64,000 nucleotides of DNA from Ferrovibrio sp964218355. Its GTDB lineage: Bacteria > Pseudomonadota > Alphaproteobacteria > Ferrovibrionales > Ferrovibrionaceae. Numbering within the stretch: the stretch's first letter is position 1; the number at the start of each line of letters is the position of its first letter. Shown in pieces: positions 47,197 through 57,153 of this stretch. The notes under the pieces were generated by a model. That model ran no database searches, was not told the DNA's origin, and saw only the letters and a program-made list of their open reading frames with translations. The translations under genes were made by a program, and so were the position numbers. The stretch is from NCBI RefSeq assembly GCF_964218355.1, contig NZ_CAXPMC010000008.1, positions 99,522 through 163,521 on the forward strand, given 5' to 3'.

Positions 47197-47229
47197 TGTG
47201 ACACCCGTCACAGTTACCTTAGGGTAACT
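47197..47229. promoter_or_regulatory. double inverted repeat (operator candidate) before RND pump 3
   Basis: TGTGA-N6-TCACA (47197-47212) is a consensus CRP-type site. It is immediately followed (sharing one base) by AGTTACC-TTAG-GGTAACT (47212-47229), a perfect 7-bp inverted repeat. The same composite occurs at 16482-16503. It sits between the DUF488 start and the pump-3 adaptor start. The second repeat resembles a TetR-type operator in size. Confidence 0.55.
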
Positions 47230-47345
47230 ATCGAAGGATGGACGCTGTTTGGCCGTACATATATACACGGGCCGGCCGGATTTTTGCAGGAAGTGCCGGC
47301 CTGAGGGGACCATTGCGGCGACCCTTCGCCGCCTTACGGGGCAAC

Positions 47346-48491
47346 ATGACTCGCTTTGCCAAGATCGGGATTTCCGTCGCCGTGCTGCTGATGCTCGGCG
47401 CGGGCGGCGCTTACCTTCTGAAGAACCGGCAGCCGGCCAATGCCGTCGCCGAGGGCGGCGGCAGGTCCGCCAGCCCGGCGCCGGCACGCTTCGCCGGCCT
47501 CGAATTCGCCCCCGCCGACCTTGCCACCGCGCGCATCGCCAGCCTGCGCCAGGCCGTGCGCCTGAGCGGCACCCTGCAGCCCCTGAACCAGACCCTGGTG
47601 CGCGCCGAGGTGGCCGCCGTGATCCAGGAGATCACCGTGCGCCGCGGCGAGCGCGTGCAGAAGGGCCAGCTGCTGGCCCGGCTGGAGACCGCCGACCTGT
47701 CGGCCCGGCTGCGCGAGAAGCAGAGCAATCTTGACAGCGCCCGCTCGGCCCTCAATCTCGCCGAAATCAACCGCCAGAAGGCGCAGACCCTGACCCAGCG
47801 CGGCGTGAAATCGCAGACCGCGCTGGACGAGGCGGAGAATGCCTGGCGCACCGCCCGCGCCAATGTCGCCGCCATGGAACAGCAGGTCACCATGGCGAGG
47901 AAGGCGGTCGGCGACGCCGCCGTCTATGCACCGCTGGACGGGCTGGTCGCCGAACGCTTCGTCAATCCCGGCGAGCGCGTTGCGGTGGATGCGAAGCTGT
48001 TCACCATCGCCGATCTCGACACCATGGAGGTCGAGGCCCTGGTGCCGGCCCGCGACGTGCCGCAGCTGAAGGCAGGCCAGAAGGTGGTGCTGCATGTCGA
48101 GGGCTTCGGCAGCCGCGAATTCGACGCCCGCATCGCCCGCATCAACCCGACCGCCCAGGCCGGCACCCGCTCGATCCCGGTCTTCATCCTGCTGCGCAAT
48201 CCGGACCTGGTGCTGCGCGGCGGCATGTTCGGCACCGGCGAGGCGGTGCTGGCCGAAGCCCCCGGCGCCGTCGCCGTGCCGGCCGATGCGGTGCGGCAGG
48301 AAGACGGCGCCAGCGTCGTCTACGTGCTGGCCGGCGACCGGCTGCAGCGGCGGGTGGTGACGGTGGCGCTGGACGGCACCACCGATGGCCGCGTCGCCAT
48401 CGGCAGCGGCGTGCAGGATGGCGAAACGGTGATCGCCACGCCGGGCCTGCGGCTGAACGACGGCCTGCCGGCGCGGATTTCCGGCCGCTGA
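47346..48491 (+). CDS. RND efflux periplasmic adaptor (membrane fusion protein, pump 3)
   Basis: This 381-residue adaptor has an N-terminal anchor (KIGISVAVLLMLGAGGAYLL). The barrel-sandwich part includes VRAEVAAVIQEITVRRGERV, a helical hairpin follows (LREKQSNLDSARSALNLAEI), and then AVYAPLDGLVAERFVNPGER. I take the ATG at 47346 (MTRFAKIG) rather than an upstream ATG. It is the first gene of the pump-3 operon, 28 nt before the RND subunit. The operator-like site 117-149 nt upstream may control it. Confidence 0.91.
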   Translation: MTRFAKIGISVAVLLMLGAGGAYLLKNRQPANAVAEGGGRSASPAPARFAGLEFAPADLATARIASLRQAVRLSGTLQPLNQTLVRAEVAAVIQEITVRRGERVQKGQLLARLETADLSARLREKQSNLDSARSALNLAEINRQKAQTLTQRGVKSQTALDEAENAWRTARANVAAMEQQVTMARKAVGDAAVYAPLDGLVAERFVNPGERVAVDAKLFTIADLDTMEVEALVPARDVPQLKAGQKVVLHVEGFGSREFDARIARINPTAQAGTRSIPVFILLRNPDLVLRGGMFGTGEAVLAEAPGAVAVPADAVRQEDGASVVYVLAGDRLQRRVVTVALDGTTDGRVAIGSGVQDGETVIATPGLRLNDGLPARISGR

Positions 48492-48519
48492 GCCGGCGCG
48501 CCCGAAGGGAGAGAGCGCC

Positions 48520-51500
48520 ATGTGGCTGACCCGCATCAGCGTCAACAACCCGGTCTTCGCCACCATGATGATGGCGTCGCTGCTGGTGATCGGCCTGTTC
48601 GCCTATTTCAAGCTGAGCGTCGAGCAGTTCCCCAGCGTCGAATTCCCCATCGTGGTGATCAACACCACCTATCCCGGCGCCACCCCGGAAAGCGTCGAGA
48701 GCGAGGTCACCCGCCCGATCGAGGATGCGGTGAACACCATCGCCGGCGTGCGCAGCCTGACCTCGCGCTCTCTGGAAGGCGTGTCGCTGGTGATCATCGA
48801 ATTCGAGCTGAGCGTCGATCCGGTCGCCGCCGTGCAGGACGTGCGCGAGAAGGTGGCGCAGGTGACGCCGCGATTCCGCGACGAGGTGGAGGACCCTTCG
48901 ATCACCCGCTTCTCGCCGGACAGCCAGCCGGTAGCCTCGATCGCCATCCGCAGCGACCGCCGCGACCTGCGCGAGATGACCACCATGGCCGACCAGGTGA
49001 TCCTCAAGCGGCTGCAGACCGTGCGCGGCGTCGGCAACGCCTATATCGTCGGCGGCCTGAAGCGCCAGATCAACGTGCTGCCGAATCCGGAGAAGATGCA
49101 GGCCTACGGCATCGGCATGGACCAGCTGATCGGCGTGCTGAAAAGCGAGAACCAGCAGTTGCCGGTCGGCACGCTGACCCAGGCCCGGCGCGAATATGTC
49201 GTGCAGATCGAGGGCCGCGTGGCCGATCCGCGCAGGCTGGCCGACCTGATCGTCGCCCGCCGCGGCGGCGCGCCGGTCTATCTCGGCGATGTCGCCGCCG
49301 TACGCGACAGCACCGAGGAGCAGAAGGCGATCGCCCTGTATGACGGCCAGCAGCTGCTGGTGATCGAATTCGTCAAGGTGCAGGGCGCCAACACGCTGGA
49401 GGTGATCCGCGGTCTCAAGCAGGCGGCGGCCGAACTGGAAAAGGACCTGCCCTCCGATATCAGCCTGCAGTTCGTGCGCGACGACAGCCGCGCCATCCTG
49501 ATCTCGGTGAACGGCACCCAGCGCACCCTGATCGAGGGCGGCATCCTCACCATCCTGATCGTCTTCCTGTTCCTGAATTCCTGGCGCAGCACCATCATCA
49601 CCGGCCTGACCCTGCCGATTGCCGTGATCGGCACGCTGGGCGCCGTCTGGGCTGCCGGCTTCACGCTGAACAAGCTGACCCTGATGGCGCTGTCGCTGGC
49701 CATCGGCATCCTGATCGACGACGCCATCGTGGTGCGCGAGAACATCACCCGCCATGTCGGCATGGGCAAGAGCCACCGCCGGGCATCGCTGGACGGCACC
49801 AACGAGATCGGCCTGGCGGTGATGGCCACCACCTTCACCATCGTCGCGGTGTTCCTGCCGGTCGCCTTCATGGAAGGCATCATCGGCCGCTTCTTCCTGC
49901 AGTTCGGCATCACCGTCACCGTGGCGGTGCTGATCTCGCTGTTCGTCAGCTTCACGCTCGATCCGATGCTGTCCAGCGTCTGGCACGATCCGGACAGCCA
50001 GCCGGATGCGAAACGCGGCCCGATCGGTCGTGCCATCGGCCTGATCGACCGCGGCATGGACCATGTCGCCCGCCTGTACCGGCGGATGCTGGGCTGGAGC
50101 CTGCGCTGGCGCTGGGTGGTGCTGGTCGTCGCCCTGCTCAGCCTCGTCGGCACCGGCGCCATCCTGCGCTCCGGCGCCATCGGCACCGAATTCGTGCCCG
50201 AGCCCGACCTGTCGGAAATCCTGGTGGAGGTGACCACGCCGCCGGGCTCGTCGCTCGACTACACCAAGGCCAAGATCACCCAGGTGCAGGCGGCGCTGAA
50301 GGAAATCCCCGAGATCGACTACACGGTGGCCTCGATCAATGCCGGCGGCTTCGCGCGGCGCAATGTCGGTACCCTGTATGTGCGCTTCGTGCCGCTGGGC
50401 CAGCGCAAGCGCACCCCGCAGCAGCTGGCGCAGCCGATCCGCGACCGCCTGTGGCAGATCGCCGGCATCGACAATATCAATATCGGCCTGCCCAATCTCG
50501 GCGGCGGCCTCAACAAGCCGATCATGATCGCGCTGAAGGGCCAGGACATCGCCGAGCTGGACCGGCTGTCGCGCGAGGCGATGGACATCATCCGCACCGT
50601 GCCCGGCGTGGTCGACCTCGAATCCAGCCTGAAGGCCAACAAGCCCACCGTGGCCGTCGACATCGACCGCCAGCTCGCCTCCGATCTCGGCCTCAGCCTC
50701 GCCGCCATTGCCGGCACCCTGCGGCCACTGCTGGCGGGCGAGGAAGCCGGCACCTGGAAGGCGCCCGATGCGGAAGACTACGACGTGTTCGTCCGCCTGC
50801 CGGTGGACGACCGCACCGGCCTGCCCGATCTCGACCGCATCTATGTCGCCTCCAACCAGATGAATGCCGACGGCAATCCGAAGATGGTGGCGCTGTCGCA
50901 GGTGGTCAGCGTGCAGCGCTCGACCGGTTCGACCCAGATCAACCGCCGCGACCTTGCCCGCGAGGTGCTGCTGACCGCGACCACCTCGGGCCGCACCGTC
51001 GGCGAGGCCAGCCGCGAGATCCAGGCCAAGCTGCAGCAGATGAAGCTGCCGCCGGGCTATCATTTCTGGTTCGGCGGCGCCTCCAAGGACATGATCGAGT
51101 CGGCCGGCTATGCGGCGGCCGCCCTGCTGCTGGCGGTGATCTTCATCTACCTGATCCTCGCCTCGCAGTTTGCCAGCTTCCTGCAGCCCTTTGCCATCAT
51201 GGCCTCGCTGCCGCTGTCGCTGATCGGCGTGGTGCTCGGCCTGTGGGCCTGGGGCTCGACCATGAACATCTTCTCGGTGATCGGCCTGATCATGCTGATG
51301 GGCCTGGTCACCAAAAACGCCATCCTGCTGGTCGATTTCGTCAACCAGTGCCGCCGCGAGGGCATGGAGCGCAGGGCCGCCATCCTCGAGGCCGGCGAAA
51401 TCCGCCTGCGGCCGATCGTGATGACCACCATGGCGATGATCTTCGGCATGACGCCGCTGGCGCTCGGCCTCGGCGAGGGCGCCAAGCAGACCTCGGCCAT

Positions 51501-51696
51501 GGCCCATGCGGTGATCGGCGGCCTGATTTCCTCCACCCTGCTGACCCTGCTGGTCACGCCGGTGATCTTCACCTATCTCGACGATCTCGGCCGCTTCGTC
51601 AGCCGGCTGCTGCCGAAGGCACCGGACGGGCACAGGGATGAACCGGGCGACGCCGCGGATGAGCCCGCTTCAGCCCGCCGCCACCCCGCCGAATAA
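48520..51696 (+). CDS. RND efflux transporter, inner-membrane subunit (pump 3, HAE1 family)
   Basis: This 1058-residue RND permease has RISVNNPVFATMMMASLLVI before TM1, VEQFPSVEFPIVVINTTYPG, and proton-relay Asp400-Asp401 (IGILIDDAIVV). The TM10 lysine is intact (LVTKNAILLVDFVNQ). It ends in a polar tail. It differs from pumps 1 and 2 in its N-terminal motifs, so the three are not recent copies. No outer-membrane channel gene follows. Confidence 0.93.
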   Translation: MWLTRISVNNPVFATMMMASLLVIGLFAYFKLSVEQFPSVEFPIVVINTTYPGATPESVESEVTRPIEDAVNTIAGVRSLTSRSLEGVSLVIIEFELSVDPVAAVQDVREKVAQVTPRFRDEVEDPSITRFSPDSQPVASIAIRSDRRDLREMTTMADQVILKRLQTVRGVGNAYIVGGLKRQINVLPNPEKMQAYGIGMDQLIGVLKSENQQLPVGTLTQARREYVVQIEGRVADPRRLADLIVARRGGAPVYLGDVAAVRDSTEEQKAIALYDGQQLLVIEFVKVQGANTLEVIRGLKQAAAELEKDLPSDISLQFVRDDSRAILISVNGTQRTLIEGGILTILIVFLFLNSWRSTIITGLTLPIAVIGTLGAVWAAGFTLNKLTLMALSLAIGILIDDAIVVRENITRHVGMGKSHRRASLDGTNEIGLAVMATTFTIVAVFLPVAFMEGIIGRFFLQFGITVTVAVLISLFVSFTLDPMLSSVWHDPDSQPDAKRGPIGRAIGLIDRGMDHVARLYRRMLGWSLRWRWVVLVVALLSLVGTGAILRSGAIGTEFVPEPDLSEILVEVTTPPGSSLDYTKAKITQVQAALKEIPEIDYTVASINAGGFARRNVGTLYVRFVPLGQRKRTPQQLAQPIRDRLWQIAGIDNINIGLPNLGGGLNKPIMIALKGQDIAELDRLSREAMDIIRTVPGVVDLESSLKANKPTVAVDIDRQLASDLGLSLAAIAGTLRPLLAGEEAGTWKAPDAEDYDVFVRLPVDDRTGLPDLDRIYVASNQMNADGNPKMVALSQVVSVQRSTGSTQINRRDLAREVLLTATTSGRTVGEASREIQAKLQQMKLPPGYHFWFGGASKDMIESAGYAAAALLLAVIFIYLILASQFASFLQPFAIMASLPLSLIGVVLGLWAWGSTMNIFSVIGLIMLMGLVTKNAILLVDFVNQCRREGMERRAAILEAGEIRLRPIVMTTMAMIFGMTPLALGLGEGAKQTSAMAHAVIGGLISSTLLTLLVTPVIFTYLDDLGRFVSRLLPKAPDGHRDEPGDAADEPASARRHPAE

Positions 51697-51784
51697 TCCG
51701 CCGGCGGCGGCGGAAAATTGTCACGGTGCTGCCCCATTGTCCGCGCTAGACTGGCAGCGGATACTGTGAGCACTGGAGGAAACC

Positions 51785-52870
51785 ATGACCGCGAGCATCG
51801 CCAGCTTCGTGATCGACAAGGCCGACCTGAGCCGGACGGCCATCGTCGACACCCCCCTGCCCGCCCTGCAGCCGGGCGAGATCCTGCTGAAGGTGGACAG
51901 CTTCGCCTTCACGGCGAACAACATCACCTATGCCGAGATGGGCGACCGCATGGCCTACTGGGCCTTCTACCCCGCCGGCGACAACCGGGGCATCGTGCCG
52001 GTCTGGGGCTTCGCCGATGTGATCGACAGCCGGCATGACAGGATCGCCAGGGGCGAACGCATCTACGGCTTCCTGCCGATGGCCACCCATGCGGTGCTGC
52101 AGCCGGAGAAGATCACCGATACCAGCTTGGTCGACGGCACGCCGCATCGCAAGGCACTGCCGCCGGCCTACAATTTCTATGTGCGCACCACCGGCGACAC
52201 CGCCTTTCTGCCCGAGCACGAGCCGCTGCAGGCCCTGCTGCGGCCGCTGTTCATCACCGCCTTCCTGATCGACGACTTCCTCGCCGACGAAAAATTCTTC
52301 GGCGCGCAGACGGTCGTGATTTCCAGTGCCTCGTCGAAAACCGCCTTCGGCCTGGCTTGGCTGCTGCACAAGCGCCGCGGCATCACGGTGACGGGGCTGA
52401 CCTCGGCCGGCAACCGCGATTTCGTCGCGGGGCTGGGCTGCTACGACCGCGTGGTGCTGTATGACGACATCGCCAGCCTGGATGCGGCACAGCCGGCCGT
52501 CTATGTCGATTTCGCCGGCAGCGGCGCGGTGCGCAAGGCGATCCACGAACACTATGGCGACGCGCTGAAATACAGCTGCGCCGTCGGCCTGTCGCATCGC
52601 GAGACCAGCCCGCCGGGCAAGGGCCTGCCGGGTCCGAAGCCGGTGTTCTTCTTCGCGCCGGACCGCATCAGGAAACGCACCCAGGACTGGGGCCGCGGCG
52701 GCATCGATACCCGCTTCGCCGATGCCATCGGCGATTTCCTGCCCAAGGCCGCCGGCTGGCTGCGCATCATCGAGGGCAGCGGCGAATCTTCCGTGGCCGC
52801 CGCCTGGCAGGCGACGTTGGCCGGCGAGGTGAAACCCGACGAGGGCCATATCCTCAGCCTGTGGGAGTGA
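51785..52870 (+). CDS. DUF2855 family protein
   Basis: This 361-residue protein has the DUF2855 pattern: ILLKVDSFAFTANNITYAEM near residue 40, YWAFYPAGDNRGIVPVWGFA, GERIYGFLPMATHAVLQP, and FFFAPDRIRKRTQDWGRGG. The fold resembles the NADP-dependent medium-chain reductases (an alpha/beta Rossmann-like part around TVVISSASSKTAFGLAWLLH), but the activity is unknown. The start at 51785 has GGAGGAAACC. It stands alone, ending at a REP-like element that separates it from hemW. Confidence 0.87.
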   Translation: MTASIASFVIDKADLSRTAIVDTPLPALQPGEILLKVDSFAFTANNITYAEMGDRMAYWAFYPAGDNRGIVPVWGFADVIDSRHDRIARGERIYGFLPMATHAVLQPEKITDTSLVDGTPHRKALPPAYNFYVRTTGDTAFLPEHEPLQALLRPLFITAFLIDDFLADEKFFGAQTVVISSASSKTAFGLAWLLHKRRGITVTGLTSAGNRDFVAGLGCYDRVVLYDDIASLDAAQPAVYVDFAGSGAVRKAIHEHYGDALKYSCAVGLSHRETSPPGKGLPGPKPVFFFAPDRIRKRTQDWGRGGIDTRFADAIGDFLPKAAGWLRIIEGSGESSVAAAWQATLAGEVKPDEGHILSLWE

Positions 52871-52876
52871 ATGTCC

Positions 52877-52950
52877 TTCGTCGCTCCCGCGAAAGCGGGA
52901 GGCCGGCATCTATTGCTGATCTGGGTCCCCGCTTCCGCGGGGACGACGGA
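52877..52950. repeat. REP-like inverted pair, copy A
   Basis: Two palindromic units face each other: TCGTCGCTCCCGCGAAAGCG (plus) at 52880-52899 and, on the opposite strand, CCGTCGTCCCCGCGGAAGCG ending near 52949. Each half can fold on its own. The pair fills the gap between the convergent stops of DUF2855 and hemW. Related units, in reversed order, occur at 57154-57220. Confidence 0.8.
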
Positions 52951-52955
52951 AAGGG

Positions 52956-54161
52956 TTACGCCAGCAGCTTCGCCAGCAGGCCATCGAGCACGGCGCGGCC
53001 CTCGCGCGTCGCGACCAGGCGCTCCGGACTGCGCTGCAGCAGTCCGGCGGCTTCCAGCGGCGCGCTGCGTCCGGGCGGCACCAGATCCGCCAGCGAGAGC
53101 CCGCCGGTGGCGTCGCGCAGGTTGGCATCCCACACGCCTTCGGCCAGCCGCAGGCCCATCATCAGGGCCTCTTCGGCGCGCTCGCGCATCGGCACCGGCA
53201 TTTCCGCCTCGCGGCCATGGCCCTGCGTTTCCACCTGCTCCAGCCAGGCTTCGGGCTTGCGGCGGTTCTGCACCGCGCGCCATTCGCCGGCACGCATGAA
53301 GCGCGCATGGGCGCCAGGCCCGAGCCCGAGATACTCGCCGCTGCGCCAGTAGACGAGATTGTGCCGGCTCTCGCCGCCGGGGCCCGAGTGATTGGAAATC
53401 TCGTAGGCCGGCATGCCGGCCTGCGCCATGATCTCCTGGGTCAGGTCATACAGGGCTGCCTGGTCGTCGGCCGGCATCGGCGCCAGCGCACCGCGCGCCA
53501 CCGCGCCGGCGAAACCGGTATTCGGCTCGATGGTCAGCGTGTACAGCGACAGATGGTCGCCGGCGAGCCGCAGGGCTTCGGTCAGTTCGGCGCGCCAGCT
53601 TTCGGCGCTCTGGCCCGGCCGCGCGTAGATCAGGTCGAAGGACCAGCGCGGCACGGCTTTCGCGGCCGCCGCAATGGCGGCCCGCGCCTCGCCGGCATCA
53701 TGGGCGCGGCCGAGGAATTTCAGCACATCGCCATCGAAGCTCTGCACGCCGATCGACAGCCGGTTGATGCCGGCCGCGGCGAAGGCGGCGAATTTTCCGG
53801 CTTCGGCCGAGTTCGGGTTGGCTTCCAGCGTGATCTCGACATCATCCGCGAAACGCCAGTGCCGGCGCGCGGCATCCAGAATCGCGGCCGCCGTATCGGG
53901 CGGCATCAGCGACGGGGTGCCGCCGCCGAAGAATACCGAGGTGATCTCTTCACCGGCGCCGATCCCGGCCGCGGCATAATGCCCAAGCTCGGCCAGATAC
54001 GCCGCCTGCCAGCGCGCGGCATCCACCTGCGCGCGCACATGGGAATTGAAGTCGCAATAGGGACATTTCGAGACGCAGAAGGGCCAGTGCACATAGAGGC
54101 CGAAGCCCCGGCGCGGCGCGGCCCGCTGTGGCGTGGCGATGCTATCCGCGGAAACAGGCAT
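52956..54161 (-). CDS. hemW: radical SAM heme chaperone HemW
   Basis: This 401-residue radical-SAM protein has the [4Fe-4S]-binding motif C29-X3-C33-X2-C36 (WPFCVSKCPYCDFN). SVFFGGGTPSLM and GINRLSIGVQSFD are characteristic of HemW/HemN, but the extra HemN cysteine region is lacking. The C-terminal HemN_C domain includes VYWRSGEYLGLGPGAH. Known HemW proteins insert heme into respiratory enzymes and do not have coproporphyrinogen dehydrogenase activity. It overlaps rdgB by 20 bp, in the common alphaproteobacterial order rph-rdgB-hemW. Confidence 0.93.
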   Translation of the reverse strand: MPVSADSIATPQRAAPRRGFGLYVHWPFCVSKCPYCDFNSHVRAQVDAARWQAAYLAELGHYAAAGIGAGEEITSVFFGGGTPSLMPPDTAAAILDAARRHWRFADDVEITLEANPNSAEAGKFAAFAAAGINRLSIGVQSFDGDVLKFLGRAHDAGEARAAIAAAAKAVPRWSFDLIYARPGQSAESWRAELTEALRLAGDHLSLYTLTIEPNTGFAGAVARGALAPMPADDQAALYDLTQEIMAQAGMPAYEISNHSGPGGESRHNLVYWRSGEYLGLGPGAHARFMRAGEWRAVQNRRKPEAWLEQVETQGHGREAEMPVPMRERAEEALMMGLRLAEGVWDANLRDATGGLSLADLVPPGRSAPLEAAGLLQRSPERLVATREGRAVLDGLLAKLLA

Positions 54162-54765
54162 CGATCAGCAGCCGGAAGGCGCGGGCCCGGTGGCTGAGGC
54201 CGTGCTTCTCTTCCGGCAGCATCTCGGCAAAGGTGCGAAAGCCATGGCCGACCTCTTCCTCGGGCACGAACATCGGGTCGTAGCCGAAACCATGCTGCCC
54301 GCGCGGCGGCCAGTCCAGCCGGCCCGGCGCCAGCCCCTCGAAGCTGTCGACATGGCCATCGGGCCAGGCCAGCGACAGGACGGAGACGAAGCAGGCATTG
54401 AACGGCGGTTCGACGCCCTTCTCCTGCACGGCACGCCACACCTTGTCCATGGCGTAGTTGAAATCCTTCTTCGCGCCGGCCCAGCGCGCCGAATAGATGC
54501 CCGGCGCGCCATCGAGCGCCTCGACGCTGAGGCCGGAATCGTCGGCCAGGGCCGGCAGGCCCGAGGCGGTGGCGGCGGCCAGCGCCTTCAGCTCGGCATT
54601 GGCCACGTAGGTATCGCCGGTCTCTTCCGGCTCGGGCAGGCCGAGATCGCCGGCAGAGACGGCATCGACACTGAACGGCGCCAGCAGGTCGCGGATCTCG
54701 ACCAGCTTGCCGGGATTGTGGGTGGCGACCACCAGCCGGCCGCCGGGAAAGCGCCGCGCCGCCAC
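54142..54765 (-). CDS. rdgB: XTP/dITP diphosphatase (RdgB/HAM1)
   Basis: This 207-residue nucleotide pyrophosphatase has the N-terminal LVVATHNPGKLVEIRDLLAP (residues 11-30), ALADDSGLSVEALDGAPGIY (about 74-93), and GFGYDPMFVPEEE with the substrate-specific Asp. It hydrolyses deaminated purine nucleoside triphosphates to monophosphates and prevents their incorporation into nucleic acids. It is 4 nt from rph and overlaps hemW. Confidence 0.94.
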   Translation of the reverse strand: MAARRFPGGRLVVATHNPGKLVEIRDLLAPFSVDAVSAGDLGLPEPEETGDTYVANAELKALAAATASGLPALADDSGLSVEALDGAPGIYSARWAGAKKDFNYAMDKVWRAVQEKGVEPPFNACFVSVLSLAWPDGHVDSFEGLAPGRLDWPPRGQHGFGYDPMFVPEEEVGHGFRTFAEMLPEEKHGLSHRARAFRLLIDACFRG

Positions 54766-54769
54766 GCGG

Positions 54770-55486
54770 TTATTTCCCCACGGCCTGGCGCTGCAGCGCC
54801 ATCAGCTCGGCGATGCCCTTCTTGGCCAGCTTCAGCATGGCGGCGAACTGCTCTTCCGAGAACGGGTCCTTCTCGGCGGTGCCCTGCACCTCGACGATGG
54901 CGCCCGTGTCGGTGAGGACGAAATTCGCATCGGCCTGGGCGGTCGAATCTTCCGCATAGTCGAGATCGAGCACCGGCTGGCCGTCGGACAGCCCGCAGCT
55001 GACCGCGCCGACCTGGCCGATCAGCGGGATCTGCGCGATGGCGCCCTGCTTCACCAGCCCGGCAAAGGCGAGATACAGCGCCACCCAGCTGCCGGTGATG
55101 GCGGCGGTGCGGGTGCCGCCATCGGCCTGCAGCACGTCGCAGTCGAGCCGGATCTGGCGCTCGCCGAAGCCTTCGAGATTGGTGACGGCGCGCAGGCTGC
55201 GGCCGACCAGGCGCTGGATTTCCTGGGTGCGGCCCGACTGCTTGCCGCGCGAGGCCTCGCGTTCGGTGCGCGAATGGGTCGACCGCGGCAGCATGCCGTA
55301 TTCGGCCGTCACCCAGCCGCGGCCGGTATTGCGCAGGAAGGGCGGCACGCGCTCCTCCACCGTGGCGGCGCACAGCACATGGGTCTCGCCGAATTTCACC
55401 AGGCAGGAGCCTTCGGCATATTTGGCGAAGCCCGGCTCCAGCCGGACGGGGCGCATCTGGTCGGCTTGGCGGCCGCTGGGACGCAT
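54770..55486 (-). CDS. rph: ribonuclease PH
   Basis: This 238-residue phosphorolytic 3'-to-5' exoribonuclease has RPSGRQADQMRPVRLEPGFA at the start. It continues with GSCLVKFGETHVLCAATVEE, RGWVTAEYGMLPRSTHSRTE, RSLRAVTNLEGFGERQIRLD and the catalytic LDLDYAEDSTAQADANFVLT. It trims the 3' ends of tRNA precursors. The chosen start at 55486 follows AAGGAGAGACCC. Confidence 0.95.
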   Translation of the reverse strand: MRPSGRQADQMRPVRLEPGFAKYAEGSCLVKFGETHVLCAATVEERVPPFLRNTGRGWVTAEYGMLPRSTHSRTEREASRGKQSGRTQEIQRLVGRSLRAVTNLEGFGERQIRLDCDVLQADGGTRTAAITGSWVALYLAFAGLVKQGAIAQIPLIGQVGAVSCGLSDGQPVLDLDYAEDSTAQADANFVLTDTGAIVEVQGTAEKDPFSEEQFAAMLKLAKKGIAELMALQRQAVGK

Positions 55487-55671
55487 GGGTCTCTCCTTGC
55501 GGGGACGGAAAAATGCGGAATGGAAAAGCCGTGCGGTTCTAGTCGATAGGCCGGGGCGGGACAAGCCATGCCGGCCGGCGGCTGTATAATATAACAGGAT
55601 GGATTTGTTGTTCCGCCGCTTCTGCGCTATGAAACTGCCACCAGCTCTTCGGAAACCGGGGGAAGTCCGTC

Positions 55672-57141
55672 ATGTCGTACCGCCCGCTGCCGCCCCGCAG
55701 CGCCGCCCTGCTTGCCGCCGCCGCGCTTCTCGCCTCCGGCCCGGCCCTGGCCCCGGATGCCCGCGCCGGCGATGAGGACCAGCCGGGCCTGCACTACCGG
55801 GCCGGCGCGCTCGACCTCACCCTCACGCTGGAAGCCGGCTTCGGCCTGTTCAGCGCCGCCAATGCCGGCAACGGCATCGGCAGCACCAGCCGCACCGGCG
55901 AACGCGCCGGCGGCCGCGCCTGGGCCGAGGGTTTCGTCGCGCCGGGCCTCGCCGCCAGCTATGACCTCGGCGGCAGCCGCCTCTATGGCGGCATCAAGGC
56001 CGTGGGCAGCGCCACCCGCGGCCAGGGCGAGGCACAGGCGACCTCGACCACCAGCGACCGGCCGGAGCATCTCGGCCTTGAGGAAGCCTATCTCGGCTGG
56101 GCATCCGGCAGCAGCGTCGCGGCTCTGGGCGAGGACGCCATCGACATCTCGGCCGGCCGCCAGGGCTTCAGCGTCGGCGACGGCTTCCTGATCGTCGACG
56201 GCGCCGCCGAGGGCAACCGCCGCGGCGCCTATGTGATCGGCCCGCGCGGCGCCTTCGACCGCACCGCGATCCTGCGCGTCAACACCGCGCCGGTGCGTGC
56301 CGACCTGTTCCACCTGCAGGGCAGCACCGACCAAACCCTGATGCGTGGCACGGATGCTGCCGCCACCCGCCTCCATGGCGGCAATATCGAATGGTTCGGC
56401 GGCGAAGATGCGGCCCGCAGCGACTACGCGGCGCGCAGCTGGTATCTCGGCGCCACATTCCTGAACCTGTACGAGGCCGACCGCGGCGTTGCCGCCGCCC
56501 GCGACGGCATGAAGGTCTATGCGGTGCGGACCGGCGGCACCCTGCTCGGCAGCCTCGGCGAGGCGTTCAGCGATTTCGCGCTCTATTCGGAATATGCCGT
56601 CGAGAAAAATGACGGCGCCGGATCAAAGAAAGACGCCAGGGCCTGGTATGTCGAGCCGCAGTATACCTTCCCGGCCCTGCCATGGACGCCGCGGATCAGC
56701 TACCGCTATGCCCGCTTCAGCGGCGACAACAATTCATCCGACGGCGCCGACCATGCCTGGGATGCGCTGTATTCCGGCGGCGGTGCCCGCGGCTTCGGCA
56801 GCTGGGACCAGGGCGAGATCTATGCCCGCTATGTCGGCGGCAACAGCAATGTCGCCAGCCAGATGATCCACCTGCGCAGCCAGCCGACGGATGCACTGGC
56901 TGTGGGTGCGATCTGGTACTGGCATGCCTATGACAGGCGCCCCTCCGGCGTGACCGACGATGCGCTGATGCGCGAGGTCAATGTCTATGCCGAATGGGAA
57001 ACGCCGCTGCCGGGCCTCAGCCTCGCCGCCGTGCTGGGCGCGGCGCAGGCCGGCCGGGGCCGCCGGCAGGAACTTGGCACGACGGATGCCAATGACCGCA
57101 CCACCTGGCTCGGCCAGATCGTGTTCGGCTGGTCCTTCTGA
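55672..57141 (+). CDS. outer membrane beta-barrel protein (alginate-export-like)
   Basis: This 489-residue exported protein has a signal peptide (SAALLAAAALLASGPALA). Repeated amphipathic strands follow, for example LTLTLEAGFGLFSAANAGNG, HLGLEEAYLGWASGSSV, and SYRYARFSGDNNSSDGADHA. The final motif is IVFGWSF with a C-terminal Phe. The pattern is like the alginate-export/AlgE-type porins, but a clear match cannot be confirmed without a search. A near-perfect -10 TATAAT lies at 55585-55590, although I see no good -35. Confidence 0.8.
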   Translation: MSYRPLPPRSAALLAAAALLASGPALAPDARAGDEDQPGLHYRAGALDLTLTLEAGFGLFSAANAGNGIGSTSRTGERAGGRAWAEGFVAPGLAASYDLGGSRLYGGIKAVGSATRGQGEAQATSTTSDRPEHLGLEEAYLGWASGSSVAALGEDAIDISAGRQGFSVGDGFLIVDGAAEGNRRGAYVIGPRGAFDRTAILRVNTAPVRADLFHLQGSTDQTLMRGTDAAATRLHGGNIEWFGGEDAARSDYAARSWYLGATFLNLYEADRGVAAARDGMKVYAVRTGGTLLGSLGEAFSDFALYSEYAVEKNDGAGSKKDARAWYVEPQYTFPALPWTPRISYRYARFSGDNNSSDGADHAWDALYSGGGARGFGSWDQGEIYARYVGGNSNVASQMIHLRSQPTDALAVGAIWYWHAYDRRPSGVTDDALMREVNVYAEWETPLPGLSLAAVLGAAQAGRGRRQELGTTDANDRTTWLGQIVFGWSF

Positions 57142-57153
57142 AGCGGCGTCACC

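Noticed and set aside
48184..51633. A 1149-residue minus-strand frame opposite RND pump 3
   Set aside because: Same antisense artefact; the RND gene on the plus strand has all family motifs.
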